64,000 bases of DNA from Rhizobiales bacterium PAR1. GTDB taxonomy: Bacteria; Pseudomonadota; Alphaproteobacteria; Rhizobiales; Beijerinckiaceae. Each line of letters starts with the position of its first letter. The stretch's first letter is position 1. Below are positions 46,057 to 55,010 of the stretch, piece by piece. The notes beneath the pieces are model-generated. The model did not search any database and was not told where the DNA came from. It was given only the letters and a program-made list of their open reading frames with translations. The DNA lies in contig NKIW01000005.1 of NCBI GenBank assembly GCA_002256205.1, positions 186,001-250,000 on the forward strand. The letters are read 5' to 3'. The position numbers and the translations under genes were made by a program.

Positions 46057-47261
46057 TGACAAAAGCAAAATCAAGCGAAGTGGTCTCCGGTTCGCGTGAA
46101 GATTTTGCGTCTCAGAAAAATGTTGCCTTAACGAGGGAGAGACTGGAAGCGCTCGCCAGAGAGCACGGTTTTGATGCGCTTGGCGTCGCGTCTGCAAGCG
46201 ATGATCCGCTGCGTAAAGAACGCCTGATCTCCTGGCTCGATGCTGGAAACGAGGCCGAAATGGACTGGATGGCGCGCGAGCCGGAAAAGCGCGCCGCGCC
46301 GAAAACCCTCTGGCCCGAGGTCCGAAGCGTGCTGATGCTCGGCGTGAACTACGCCGTCGAGGGTGATCCGCTGGTTTCACTGAAATATCCGGATCGCGCG
46401 AGCCTCGCACTCTATGCGCTGCGCAAGGATTATCACGACATCATCAAGGCCCGCCTCAAGGCTTTCGCCCGCGCGCTGATCGCGGAAGCGGGCGGCGATG
46501 TGAAGGTCTTCGTTGATACTGCGCCAGTGATGGAAAAGCCGCTCGCCGCCACCTCCGGCCTTGGCTGGCAGGGCAAACACACTGTGCTGGTGAGCCGCAA
46601 CTTTGGTAACTGGCTGCTTCTTGGTGCGGTCTATACCACGCTCGACATTCCGCCAGATGTCCCTGAGCAGGATCACTGCGGGCGTTGTCGCCGCTGTCTC
46701 GACGCTTGTCCGACCGATGCCTTCCCGACGCCCTATACGCTCGATCCGCGCCTTTGTATCGCCTACCTCACCATCGAGCATAAAGGGCCGATTCCGCGTG
46801 ATTTGCGTGCAAAATTTGGCAACCGCGTCTTCGGTTGCGATGATTGCCTCGCCGTCTGCCCATGGAACAAGTTCGCCGTCGCGGCGCGCGATATCAAATT
46901 GGCGATGCGCGATGATCTCATCGGCCTGAAGCTGGCGGACCTTGCCGCGCTCGACGATGCGGCCTTCCGCGCGCGCTTCGCCGGAACGCCGATCAAGCGG
47001 ACGGGTCGGGACCGGTTCCTGCGCAATGTGCTGATTGCGATCGGGAATTCCGGCGATCCGGGTCTCGCTCGTTCGGCAAAGGCGCATCTCGAAGATCCTT
47101 CGCCACTGGTGCGCGGCGCGGCAGTCTGGGCGCTGTCGCAGCTGCTTTCCGCAGATACCCTCTCTGCCCTTGCGAATGCCCATGCCGCCGAGCCGGATGG
47201 AACAGTCGCGGAGGAATGGGCATTGGCCCTCAAGGAAAAGGCAGAGACATGCGCCTCGTAA
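46056..47261 (+). CDS. queG: Epoxyqueuosine reductase QueG with a repeat-encoded N-terminus
   Basis: Cobalamin- and iron-sulfur-dependent last enzyme of queuosine synthesis, 401 residues. FVDTAPVMEKPLAATSGLGW holds the catalytic Asp. Two clusters are bound by DHCGRCRRCLDACPTDAF and VFGCDDCLAVCPWNKFA. A C-terminal HEAT-like region has DPGLARSAKAHLEDPSPLVR. The first ~20 residues are unusual: residues 4-18 (AKSSEVVSGSREDFA) are the translation of dispersed repeat copy C. The family normally begins at about LTRERLEALAREHGFDALG. The gene overlaps the GST by one base and the next gene by 13. Confidence 0.94.
   Translation: MTKAKSSEVVSGSREDFASQKNVALTRERLEALAREHGFDALGVASASDDPLRKERLISWLDAGNEAEMDWMAREPEKRAAPKTLWPEVRSVLMLGVNYAVEGDPLVSLKYPDRASLALYALRKDYHDIIKARLKAFARALIAEAGGDVKVFVDTAPVMEKPLAATSGLGWQGKHTVLVSRNFGNWLLLGAVYTTLDIPPDVPEQDHCGRCRRCLDACPTDAFPTPYTLDPRLCIAYLTIEHKGPIPRDLRAKFGNRVFGCDDCLAVCPWNKFAVAARDIKLAMRDDLIGLKLADLAALDDAAFRARFAGTPIKRTGRDRFLRNVLIAIGNSGDPGLARSAKAHLEDPSPLVRGAAVWALSQLLSADTLSALANAHAAEPDGTVAEEWALALKEKAETCAS
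46065..46108 (+). repeat. Dispersed 44-bp palindromic repeat, copy C (inside queG)
   Basis: It has the core of copies A and B, but its outer arms are GCAAAATC and GATTTTGC. Four arm bases changed in each half, and pairing remains perfect. The copy reads in frame through queG codons 4-18 without a stop. Confidence 0.9.
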
Positions 47262-48103
47262 TTGTCGGCTATGGCTATTCCTCGGCTGCGATTGCCCGCG
47301 AGATCCGGCCCCGCCTCGCGACGCTCCACGTCACCGCGCGCTCGGAGGACAAGGTTTCGCGCCTCCGTGACGAAGGGCTGGATGCGCTGCGCTTTGATGG
47401 CGAGACCCTCTCGCCCGAGTTGGCCGAAGCGCTGAACCGCGCGACGCACCTGCTCGTCTCCGCGCCTCCCGATGAGGCGGGCGATCCGCTGTTGCGGGCA
47501 CCGGGATTCGCGGACCGAGCCCTCCCGGCCCTCAAGCGCGTCGCCTATCTCTCGACCGTCGGCGTTTATGGGGATCACGGCGGCGCATGGGTGGATGAAA
47601 CCTCGCCCGTGAATCCCGTATCGCTGCGCTCGCGCCAGCGCGTGGCAGCAGAAACGGCGTGGCAAACATTAGCCGCCGCGCGCAGCGTCGATCTCGGGAT
47701 TTTCCGCCTCTCCGGCATCTATGGGCCGGGCCGTTCGGCAATCGATAACCTGCGCGCTGGCACCGCCCGGCGCATCATCAAGCCTGGACAGGTATTCAAC
47801 CGCATCCATGTCGGCGATATCGGTGGCGCGGTCGCCACGGCGCTGTGCCATCAAGGCCCGCTCGACACCTTCAACCTCACGGATGATGAACCCTGCCCGC
47901 CGCAGGACGTCGTGACCTATGCTGCCAGTCTGCTCGGCGTTGAACCGCCGCCCGAAATTCAGTTCGATCAGGCAGATCTCTCGCCGATGGGCCGCAGCTT
48001 CTATGGCGAGAACAAGCGCGTCGCGAATGCGCGGATCAAGGCCGCGCTCGGCTACGCCTTCCGTTCCCCGACCTATCGCGAGGGGCTCGCGAGCTGCTTT
48101 TAG
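47249..48103 (+). CDS. NAD-dependent epimerase/dehydratase-like (atypical SDR) protein
   Basis: Protein of 284 residues with a shortened Rossmann start (MRLVIVGYGYSSAAIAREI), AYLSTVGVYGDHGGAWVDE, and FRLSGIYGPGRSAIDNLRAG. The canonical Tyr-x-x-x-Lys pair is not evident (RSRQRVAAET), as in the YeeZ-type atypical SDRs. Substrate unknown. ATG 47249 lies 13 bases inside queG behind AAGGA. Its stop abuts that of the convergent acyltransferase gene with no bases between. Confidence 0.8.
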   Translation: MRLVIVGYGYSSAAIAREIRPRLATLHVTARSEDKVSRLRDEGLDALRFDGETLSPELAEALNRATHLLVSAPPDEAGDPLLRAPGFADRALPALKRVAYLSTVGVYGDHGGAWVDETSPVNPVSLRSRQRVAAETAWQTLAAARSVDLGIFRLSGIYGPGRSAIDNLRAGTARRIIKPGQVFNRIHVGDIGGAVATALCHQGPLDTFNLTDDEPCPPQDVVTYAASLLGVEPPPEIQFDQADLSPMGRSFYGENKRVANARIKAALGYAFRSPTYREGLASCF

Positions 48104-49096
48104 TTACGAATGCCGCCCGGCGTCCGCGCCGTAATAGGCGACATAGCGCGGGTCGATATCCTTCACTTTGAGCGCCACAAACACATCCACCGTGCCGAAC
48201 TGGCGGTCGATCACCGCGCCGTCGCCGAAGGTTGCGCCGAGGCGCAGATAACCCTTGATTAACGGCGGCAGCGCCTTCATCGCGGATTTGAGGTCGATGG
48301 CTGTGGGCGCCATCCGGTTCATCGGCGTGTAAAGCCATGGCACGGCGCGGGCGGCCAGCCCTTCCGGCGCGCTCGCGTGATGATGCAGGAACGAGAGCGC
48401 CAGCGCGTGTTCCGAAGGGTCTGTGCCTTCAAAGCTCGCGCAGCCGAACATCAGATCGATCTTGTGATGCAGGATATAGCGCCACACTCCGTGCCAGAGG
48501 AGCTCCACCGTGCGCTTGTTGCGATAGGGCTTGAGCACGCAGGAACGACCGAGTTCGAGCATCTTGAGGCCCGGATTGGCAGCGAGAAGCGGCTTCAGGT
48601 CATATTCGCCCGCCGTATAGAAATCCGTGCCGACCGCCGCCGCGACATCCGAGCGCAAAAGGCGATAAGTGCCGATCACCTTGGGCTTCGGCTTGCCGAA
48701 ACGGGAGATCTTGGCTGCATGGTCGATGACGAGAATATGATCGCAGATGCGGTCGAACGGGTCGATATCGCGACGCGAGACGAAGGCGCGGGCATTTGGC
48801 GTGGCGCTCATCTCGTTGAAGAATACCTTGAATCGGAGGCGTTGGGCGCGGCGGATATCCTTGGTGGTGCGCGCCAGCCGCACCTCGAGCGTACCAAGCT
48901 GCCCGAGCGTATCCGGCAAACCCTCACCACTGCGAACAATGCGGCTCGTGGGGTTGAGATTTTGCACGAAACGGGCCGGGCTGAAGGGCTGGGCCAGAAG
49001 GGGCAGTCGCTTCGAACCGGCAGAGCCGGGCAGGCGCGACCTCAGCATGGGAGCAGTCTCCATCACAAAGCCCCGATGCGGGGCGAGATAGATCAT
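48104..49096 (-). CDS. GNAT/OlsB-like N-acyltransferase
   Basis: Protein of 330 residues related to the hemolysin-like GNAT acyltransferases, including OlsB, which makes lyso-ornithine lipid. The region RRAQRLRFKVFFNEMSA, FDRICDHILVIDHAA and LKMLELGRSCVLKPYRNKRTVELLWHG is typical of the family. The first ~65 residues are Ser/Pro/Arg-rich and not conserved. ATG 49096 is taken as the start (product MIYLAPHRGFV); ATG 49063 is an alternative. No acyltransferase partner olsA is nearby. Confidence 0.72.
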   Translation of the reverse strand: MIYLAPHRGFVMETAPMLRSRLPGSAGSKRLPLLAQPFSPARFVQNLNPTSRIVRSGEGLPDTLGQLGTLEVRLARTTKDIRRAQRLRFKVFFNEMSATPNARAFVSRRDIDPFDRICDHILVIDHAAKISRFGKPKPKVIGTYRLLRSDVAAAVGTDFYTAGEYDLKPLLAANPGLKMLELGRSCVLKPYRNKRTVELLWHGVWRYILHHKIDLMFGCASFEGTDPSEHALALSFLHHHASAPEGLAARAVPWLYTPMNRMAPTAIDLKSAMKALPPLIKGYLRLGATFGDGAVIDRQFGTVDVFVALKVKDIDPRYVAYYGADAGRHS

Positions 49097-49223
49097 GCTC
49101 TTACCGTGTGCCAATGACAAATCGATGACGAAATACCGTGAAGATTATGGCGAAGAAGCTCAATCCACCGTGGGGGCGTAGGTGCGACCGCGACGCCGCG
49201 CCAACGCGCGGAAAAGGCGAGAA

Positions 49224-50963
49224 TCATGCCACCCGACGCACCGGCGGCAGTAATTTCTCGATGGTGCGGATGAAGATCTCCCGGTCGAGCGGTTTCGAGA
49301 GGAAGCCGTCAAATCCGGCAGCAAGGCAGGCCTCACGATCCTCGCGGAAGGCATTGGCGGTGAGCGCCAGTGCCGGGATTGGTGCCCGGCCCTGTGCCAC
49401 TTCATGCGCGCGCCATCGCTGGATGGCGGCAAGGCCATCGAGTTCCGGCATGCGCACGTCAAAGAGCGCGCAATCGAAGGGCGTCGCACCCGGCGTGGTC
49501 GAGGTGCGCAGAAGTTCGAGCGCTTCGACACCGTTGGACGCTCGGACGCTACGCCCGCCGAGGCGTTCGATCAGGCGTCCGGCGAGCAGCGCATTGATGT
49601 CGTTATCTTCGGCGATGAGGATGCGGCAATTGCGCAAGGGCTCGGCCTGCATCGGTTCTTCCTCGACCTGGACCGATTCACGGATCACGCCTTCCGGCCA
49701 ATCGCGGATTTGCGCTTCGAGCGATCGGCGGCGCACCGGCTTGACAAGATAGCGATCAAATCCAGCGGCATTCGGCGCGCCGAAGCTGCGGCGTTCGAAC
49801 GGGGAGAGCAGCACGAGATGACGGCGGCACCCGGCAGCCGTGCTGGCCGCGACAATGCGCCTGGCCTCTTCCGACCCAAAGGCGGCATCGAGAATGAGAA
49901 GATCAGGCGTTTTGGCCGAAAGCGCCGCGATCGCGGCCTCGCCATGGCTGACGACGCGGACATTGCCGCCTAGTGCGCGGAAATAGTCGCGGAGATAGCG
50001 TCCTTCAAACGGGCCTGCGGCCACGATCAGAACCTTCTGGGAGAAGGGCTGCGCATCCGGGGCCGCATCGGCTCCGACTGCGCCGAGCGGCAGCGAAACG
50101 GTGAAGGTCGAGCCAAGGCCCAACCGGCTCTCGACCTCTATGTCGCCCCCCATCAGGCGGGCGAGGCGGCGTGAAATCGCAAGTCCGAGGCCGGTCCCGC
50201 CATGGCGATGGGCGGTGAAGGTATCGGCCTGTTCGAATTCCTCGAAAATGGCTTCAAGCCGCGCAGGAGCGATGCCGGGGCCGGTATCCTCGATGATGAT
50301 CGAAAGCATGGTGCCCTTCTGGGCAAGGCGAATGCCAACGCCACCATTCTCCGTGAATTTTACAGCATTGCCGGCAAGGTTCATCACGATCTGGCGCAGG
50401 CGCGCGCCATCTGTTTTGATCGTCTGCGGCAGGTTGGGGGCGATAAATGCTGCAATCTCCAGCGATTTTCCCTGCGCGCGCGGCGCCAGCAATTCGATCA
50501 CGCCTTCGATAAGTGGCGCGAGTTCCACCTCATGTTCATTGATGTCGAGCTTGCCGGCCTCAATGCGCGAGAAATCGAGAATTTCCTCGATGAGCGTCAG
50601 CAGCGCTTCGCCAGAGGTCTTTATCGCGCGTGCGTAATTCGATTGTTCGGGGTCGAGGCGAGTGTCGAGCATCAGGTCGGCCATGCCGAGAACACCATTG
50701 AGCGGCGTACGGATTTCATGGCTGACAGTGGCGAGAAAACGCGACTTGGCTTCGCTCGCGGCCTCGGCGCGGGCATTGGAGCGGCCAATGCGATCCAGCT
50801 CCTCGGCCAGCCTTGCCCGCTCGTTGACCGTGCGGGCGTGATGTAGCCTCAAGCGCCGGATTTCCAGGATCAGCGCGGCGCAAACCAGCCCCAGAAGGAT
50901 GGCCGCCCCCACTGCGATATAGGCAAGGGCCTGATGCGCCCCCGCTGCCGGATTGTCCCACAT
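49224..50963 (-). CDS. Hybrid sensor histidine kinase with two receiver modules
   Basis: Protein of 579 residues with one transmembrane segment (about 14-33), a coiled coil, a DHp domain with His82 ([15 protein letters not shown]), HATPase ([32 protein letters not shown]), then a degraded receiver ([13 protein letters not shown]: acidic pair lost, although LLILDAAF keeps an Asp) and a complete C-terminal receiver ([39 protein letters not shown]). It has no periplasmic sensor to speak of and no response regulator gene beside it. ATG 50963 follows AGGTGG; a GTG at 50972 is in frame. Confidence 0.88.
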   Translation of the reverse strand: MWDNPAAGAHQALAYIAVGAAILLGLVCAALILEIRRLRLHHARTVNERARLAEELDRIGRSNARAEAASEAKSRFLATVSHEIRTPLNGVLGMADLMLDTRLDPEQSNYARAIKTSGEALLTLIEEILDFSRIEAGKLDINEHEVELAPLIEGVIELLAPRAQGKSLEIAAFIAPNLPQTIKTDGARLRQIVMNLAGNAVKFTENGGVGIRLAQKGTMLSIIIEDTGPGIAPARLEAIFEEFEQADTFTAHRHGGTGLGLAISRRLARLMGGDIEVESRLGLGSTFTVSLPLGAVGADAAPDAQPFSQKVLIVAAGPFEGRYLRDYFRALGGNVRVVSHGEAAIAALSAKTPDLLILDAAFGSEEARRIVAASTAAGCRRHLVLLSPFERRSFGAPNAAGFDRYLVKPVRRRSLEAQIRDWPEGVIRESVQVEEEPMQAEPLRNCRILIAEDNDINALLAGRLIERLGGRSVRASNGVEALELLRTSTTPGATPFDCALFDVRMPELDGLAAIQRWRAHEVAQGRAPIPALALTANAFREDREACLAAGFDGFLSKPLDREIFIRTIEKLLPPVRRVA

Positions 50964-51119
50964 AACGCCCACCTGAAGTCTTTTGCTTTGAGGTGAGGAT
51001 GCGCGGGGATGCTTTATAACCCCTTGATCAAATGCAGCAAATCAGGGGCGTCGTTAAGGGAAGGTTCCGTAAGGCATGTCTGTCCAGAGACGATTCAGCA
51101 AACCAGGTCGCGCGGATTT

Positions 51120-52649
51120 CTAGCCGTGCGAGGTCGAATGGCTGCGCAGCGAAAGCGCTTCGGCGAGATGGCGCCGCCCCACTTTCGCTACCGCATCAAG
51201 GTCCGCCAGTGTGCGCGCGACCTTCAGGACGCGGTGGAAGGCGCGGGCCGTGAGACGCAAACGATCACCGGCATCGCGCATCAGTTTGGTGCCCTCCGCG
51301 TCGAGTTTGGCGACCTCGTCGAGGATTGCAGCAGGGGCGGCAGAGTTGGTGCGCACGTCCGTCAAACCAAGGGCTTCATAACGCGCCGCCTGCCTCGCCC
51401 GCGCCGCGACGACGCGGGCCAGCACTTCCGTTGAACCCTCGGCGGCGGCAGGCAACAGGAGGTCGGCGAGGTCCACCGCCGGAACATCAATTGAGAGATC
51501 AAAGCGGTCGAGCAGCGGGCCGGAGAGCTTGGCCTGATATTGTGCGATGCACTTATCGTTCGGCGCGCGTTTGCAGGTATAGCCGGGGTCGAGCGCATGG
51601 CCGCAGCGGCAGGGGTTCATCGCAGCGACCAGCTGGAACCGCGCCGGATAAGTCGCGCGGATATTCGCCCGGCTGACATTGACCTCGCCGGTTTCAATTG
51701 GCTGGCGCAAACTATCGAGCGCCTGCGGGGCGAATTCCGGCAACTCGTCGAGAAACAGTACGCCATGATGCGCGAGGCTGACCTCGCCCGGCTTGGCGTG
51801 GAGCCCGCCGCCTGTCAGCGCTGCCATGCTCGCCGAATGATGTGGCGAACGGAACGGACGACGATCTGTCAACGCGCCATCGCCCAAGAGCCCCGCAACC
51901 GAGTGCACCATCGAGACTTCGAGTAATTCGCGAGGGCTTAGTGGCGGCAGAATCGAAGGGAGTCGCGCCGCGAGCATGGATTTGCCCGCCCCGGGTGGCC
52001 CGGTCATCAACAGGTGATGCCCGCCCGCTGCGGCGATTTCAAGGACGCGCTTGGCGCTTTCCTGCCCCTTGATGTCGCGCATCTCAGGCAGGGAAATATC
52101 CTGCTGACGGATTGCTGGTTCCGGGCGGCGCATGACCTGCGTGCCCTTGAAGTGGTTAGCGATCTGGATCAGCGAGGCAGGGGCGAGAATATCAATGTCA
52201 CCACCCGCCCAGGCCGCCTCAGGCCCGGTCGCGACGGGGCAGATGAGTCCCAGGCCACGTCCATGCGCGGCAATCGCGGCCGGAAGCACACCCGCTACGG
52301 AGGAGATCGAGCCATCGAGCGCGAGTTCGCCAAGCACGCAATAGCCATCGAGCGCGTCCTGCGGGATCGCGCCAATCGCCGACATGATCCCGAGTGCGAT
52401 GGGCAGATCGAAATGGCTGCCTTCCTTCGGCATATCCGCAGGGGCGAGATTGACGATGATCCGCTTGGCGGGGAGCGCGAGGCCTGAGGCTGTCAGCGCT
52501 GCGCGAACCCGCTCGCGGCTTTCCGCAACAGCCTTGTCAGGCAGGCCGACGAGCACGAAGGCCACCGAACCATTCGCGACCTGCACCTGAACATCGACAG
52601 CACGAGCCTCGATGCCTTCAAAGGCGACTGTCGCAACACGCGAAACCAT
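51120..52649 (-). CDS. comM: ComM/YifB-family AAA+ ATPase (Mg-chelatase-like)
   Basis: Protein of 509 residues: an N-terminal Lon-protease-like domain (SVAFVLVGLPDKAVAESRER), a Walker A (LLMTGPPGAGKSMLA), FRSPHHSASMAALTGGG, LFLDELPEF (Walker B), and a CRCG..C zinc-like region (NPCRCGHALDPGYTCKR) with the C-terminal Mg-chelatase domain. ComM is a hexameric helicase that promotes branch migration during natural transformation in Vibrio; elsewhere its role is open. ATG 52649 follows GGGGGT. It stands between the hybrid kinase and mbfA. Confidence 0.93.
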   Translation of the reverse strand: MVSRVATVAFEGIEARAVDVQVQVANGSVAFVLVGLPDKAVAESRERVRAALTASGLALPAKRIIVNLAPADMPKEGSHFDLPIALGIMSAIGAIPQDALDGYCVLGELALDGSISSVAGVLPAAIAAHGRGLGLICPVATGPEAAWAGGDIDILAPASLIQIANHFKGTQVMRRPEPAIRQQDISLPEMRDIKGQESAKRVLEIAAAGGHHLLMTGPPGAGKSMLAARLPSILPPLSPRELLEVSMVHSVAGLLGDGALTDRRPFRSPHHSASMAALTGGGLHAKPGEVSLAHHGVLFLDELPEFAPQALDSLRQPIETGEVNVSRANIRATYPARFQLVAAMNPCRCGHALDPGYTCKRAPNDKCIAQYQAKLSGPLLDRFDLSIDVPAVDLADLLLPAAAEGSTEVLARVVAARARQAARYEALGLTDVRTNSAAPAAILDEVAKLDAEGTKLMRDAGDRLRLTARAFHRVLKVARTLADLDAVAKVGRRHLAEALSLRSHSTSHG

Positions 52650-52712
52650 TATGACCCCCAAATATGGTGGGGAATGTAACGGCTACGCGGGAAGGCGTCG
52701 AGTCAAACAACC

Positions 52713-53699
52713 CTACGCACTTCCGATGAAGATACCTGCCAGTAACACCAGAACACCGCCGACAACCACCTGAAACACAGAGCGCAGGAAGGGCGTATCC
52801 ATGTATTTCGTGCGGATCCACGCAATCGCGATGAGTTCGATGGCAACGATAACGCCGGCGATCGCAGTGGCGAGGAAGAACGCGTTCGGGGCGGAATTCG
52901 GCACGAGATAGGGTAGCGTATGTCCCAGCCCGCCAATGGCGGTCATCAGCCCACAGACAAGCCCGCGCATCCACGGCGAGCCGCGCCCGGAGATCATGCC
53001 GTCATCCGACATCGCCTCGGTGATACCCATCGAGATGCCCGCGCCCACGGAAGCCGCAAGGCCGACGAGGAAGGTATCCCAGTTGTTGTGCGTCGCAAAA
53101 GCGGCTGCAAATAACGGCGCGAGCGTCGAGACCGAACCGTCGATCAGGCCGGCAAGGCCCGGCTGCACATAGGTCAGAACGAATTGGCGATGCTTGGCCG
53201 CGTCTTCCTCGCCCTGCGCAGTATCGTCGAGGTGGGCTTCTTTCAGCTGGTCCGCCTTCTTGCGATGGCCGCGCTCGACTTCCGCAAGGTTGAGGAACAA
53301 CTCGCGGATGCGGGTATCGAGCGTTTGCGTCGCCGCGCTTTCGTAGAAATTTGCGGCCTGCATCTCCATAATCGCGGCTTCCTCACGCATCCGGTCCGGC
53401 CCGAGGTTTTTCGTCCACCAGACCGGGCGGCGGGTGATGAAACCGCGCACATCCTCACGCCGAACCGGCGGAAGATGTTCCCCAAAGCGGGTGCGATAGA
53501 CTTCGAACAGCGAGGCGCGGTGCCCACGTTCTTCCTCCGCCATATCCTCGAAAATCCGAGCGGATGCGGGGAAGGATTCGGCGCAGGTCTCGGCGAAAAG
53601 CTGGTAGATCCGGCTGTCTTCTTCCTCGTTGGCAATGGCAAGGGCGAGAACCTCGCGCTCGGTGAGGTCGCCAAGCGCCTTCTGTCCGAAGAGGGCCAT
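52713..53699 (-). CDS. mbfA: MbfA, membrane-bound ferritin/VIT1 iron exporter
   Basis: Protein of 328 residues. The N-terminal ferritin-like domain (about 1-170) has di-iron ligands in IANEEEDSRIYQLF, MAEEERGHRASLF, AIMEMQAANFYE and LAEVERGHRKKAD. The C-terminal VIT1/CCC1 membrane domain has five hydrophobic segments. In Bradyrhizobium and Agrobacterium, MbfA exports iron and protects from iron and peroxide stress and is controlled by Irr. A matching Irr-like box and promoter lie just upstream, so the same control is likely. Confidence 0.92.
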   Translation of the reverse strand: MALFGQKALGDLTEREVLALAIANEEEDSRIYQLFAETCAESFPASARIFEDMAEEERGHRASLFEVYRTRFGEHLPPVRREDVRGFITRRPVWWTKNLGPDRMREEAAIMEMQAANFYESAATQTLDTRIRELFLNLAEVERGHRKKADQLKEAHLDDTAQGEEDAAKHRQFVLTYVQPGLAGLIDGSVSTLAPLFAAAFATHNNWDTFLVGLAASVGAGISMGITEAMSDDGMISGRGSPWMRGLVCGLMTAIGGLGHTLPYLVPNSAPNAFFLATAIAGVIVAIELIAIAWIRTKYMDTPFLRSVFQVVVGGVLVLLAGIFIGSA

Positions 53700-53718
53700 G
53701 AGGGGCTCCTGAAATAAG

Positions 53719-53735
53719 ATTTGAATGGTTCTAAA
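53719..53735. promoter_or_regulatory. Irr-binding (ICE-like) box at mbfA
   Basis: On the minus strand TTTAGAACCATTCAAAT. The Irr consensus (ICE) is TTTAGAA-N3-TTCTAAA; this matches the first half fully and the second half in part. It overlaps the -10 of the mbfA promoter, 20 bases before the start, which suits repression by Irr when iron is low. Confidence 0.75.
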
Positions 53736-53761
53736 CTAGGCGGCGACCCGCAAAATATCAA
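53733..53761 (-). promoter_or_regulatory. mbfA promoter
   Basis: On the minus strand TTGATA (53756-53761), 17 bases, then TAGTTT (53733-53738). The -10 is inside the Irr-like box. Confidence 0.55.
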
Positions 53762-53829
53762 CCGGCGAACACGGGCAACGAACAGAAAGCTTATCCGCGA
53801 TAGGGCACAAAAACAGGAAATCCTCCGTC

Positions 53830-53857
53830 TTGTCAGCGGAAGTTTGTTCGATATAAA
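53830..53857 (+). promoter_or_regulatory. Promoter of the ssuA-like operon
   Basis: TTGTCA (53830-53835), 16 bases, TATAAA (53852-53857), about 50 bases before the ssuA start. A perfect 10-base palindrome (AGAACGTTCT, 53857-53866) and nearby GTTC/GAAC half-sites sit at the likely transcription start, suggesting an operator. Confidence 0.55.
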
Positions 53858-53906
53858 GAACGTTCTGTAAAACGACCGTTTCGTTCTTTCCTTGTGGGAG
53901 TCCCCG

Positions 53907-54911
53907 ATGTCTGATCTGCCCTTCACGCCAATCCACGGTCAGGCACTCAGCCGCCGCCAGGCATTTGGTCTTGCGCTCGGCGCGACCCTCGCCGCTCCGT
54001 CGATCCTTCGGGCGCAGATGCTGAAAGAAATCCGCGTCGATTTCGCGACCTACAACCCGCTCAGCCTCATCATCCGCGAGCAGAAGCTGCTGGAGAAGGA
54101 ATTCGAGAAGGACGGTATCGCGATCCGCTGGGTGCAGACGCTGGGATCGAACAAGGCGCTCGAATTCCTCAACGCCGGCTCCATCGATTTTGGCTCGACT
54201 GCAGGTGCGGCGGCCCTGCTCGCCAAGATCAACGGCAACCCGATCCAGTCGGTTTCGGTGTTCTCGCGCCCGGAATGGACTGCGCTTGTCACCCGCAAGG
54301 ACAAGGGCATCACCAAGGTTTCGGACCTCAAGGGCAAGGCCGTCGCCGTGACGCGCGGCACCGATCCGCATATCTTCCTGATCCGCGCGCTCGCCGAGGC
54401 TGGCCTCAAGGAGAAGGATGTGAAACTCGTTCTCCTCCAGCATCCGGATGGCCGCACGGCGCTGGCGCGCGGCGATGTCGATGCCTGGGCTGGGCTCGAT
54501 CCGCTGATGGCGGCGGCGGAAGTCGAGGAAGGCGCAATCCTCTTCCACCGCAAGCCGGAGAACAACACCTGGGGCGTGCTCAACGTGCCGACGGAATTTG
54601 CGGCCAAGAACCCGGAAATCGTCACCCGCGTGATCGACGTTTACGAGCGCGCGCGGCAAGCCGCTGTGAAAGATATCAAGCCGGTTTCCGCCGCGCTTGT
54701 CGCGGTCGCCCGTCTGCCGGAGGCGGTGATTGCCAAGCAGATCGAGCGCACGGACCTGTCCACCAGCGTCATCGGCAAGGTGCAATCGGATGCGATTCTC
54801 GCGGCCGGCGTCGCCCTTCAGGAGGCGGAAGTCATCAAGTCTGATGTTGACGTGAAGAAGATCGTCGAGGCATTGATCGAGCCGAAGTTCACGGCCAAGC
54901 TCAAGGCCTGA
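53907..54911 (+). CDS. ssuA: Aliphatic sulfonate-type ABC transporter substrate-binding protein
   Basis: Periplasmic binding protein of 334 residues of the SsuA/TauA class (FATYNPLSLIIREQKLLEKE, LGSNKALEFLNAGSIDFG, VTRGTDPHIFLIRALAEAGL). The signal sequence has a twin-arginine motif (LSRRQAFGLALGATLAAPSI), so Tat export is likely. The substrate is probably an organosulfonate or related small acid; no ssuD monooxygenase or taurine dioxygenase is present in this window. ATG 53907 follows GGGAG. The permease and ATPase genes follow. Confidence 0.88.
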   Translation: MSDLPFTPIHGQALSRRQAFGLALGATLAAPSILRAQMLKEIRVDFATYNPLSLIIREQKLLEKEFEKDGIAIRWVQTLGSNKALEFLNAGSIDFGSTAGAAALLAKINGNPIQSVSVFSRPEWTALVTRKDKGITKVSDLKGKAVAVTRGTDPHIFLIRALAEAGLKEKDVKLVLLQHPDGRTALARGDVDAWAGLDPLMAAAEVEEGAILFHRKPENNTWGVLNVPTEFAAKNPEIVTRVIDVYERARQAAVKDIKPVSAALVAVARLPEAVIAKQIERTDLSTSVIGKVQSDAILAAGVALQEAEVIKSDVDVKKIVEALIEPKFTAKLKA

Positions 54912-54922
54912 TACTAGGACAC

Positions 54923-54956
54923 CGGCCTTTTCTGACCCACAGGTCTGAAAAGGCCG
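54923..54956 (+). other. Strong intercistronic hairpin between ssuA and ssuC
   Basis: CGGCCTTTTC (54923-54932) pairs perfectly with GAAAAGGCCG (54947-54956), and GACC pairs with GGTC inside it. There is no T run. It probably stabilises the binding-protein message and lowers permease expression, as in many ABC operons. Confidence 0.75.
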
Positions 54957-55010
54957 CAAGCCCGAACGGGCGCCCGAGCTTATGCGAGGGACAGGCGAAC
55001 TAGAGGTACA

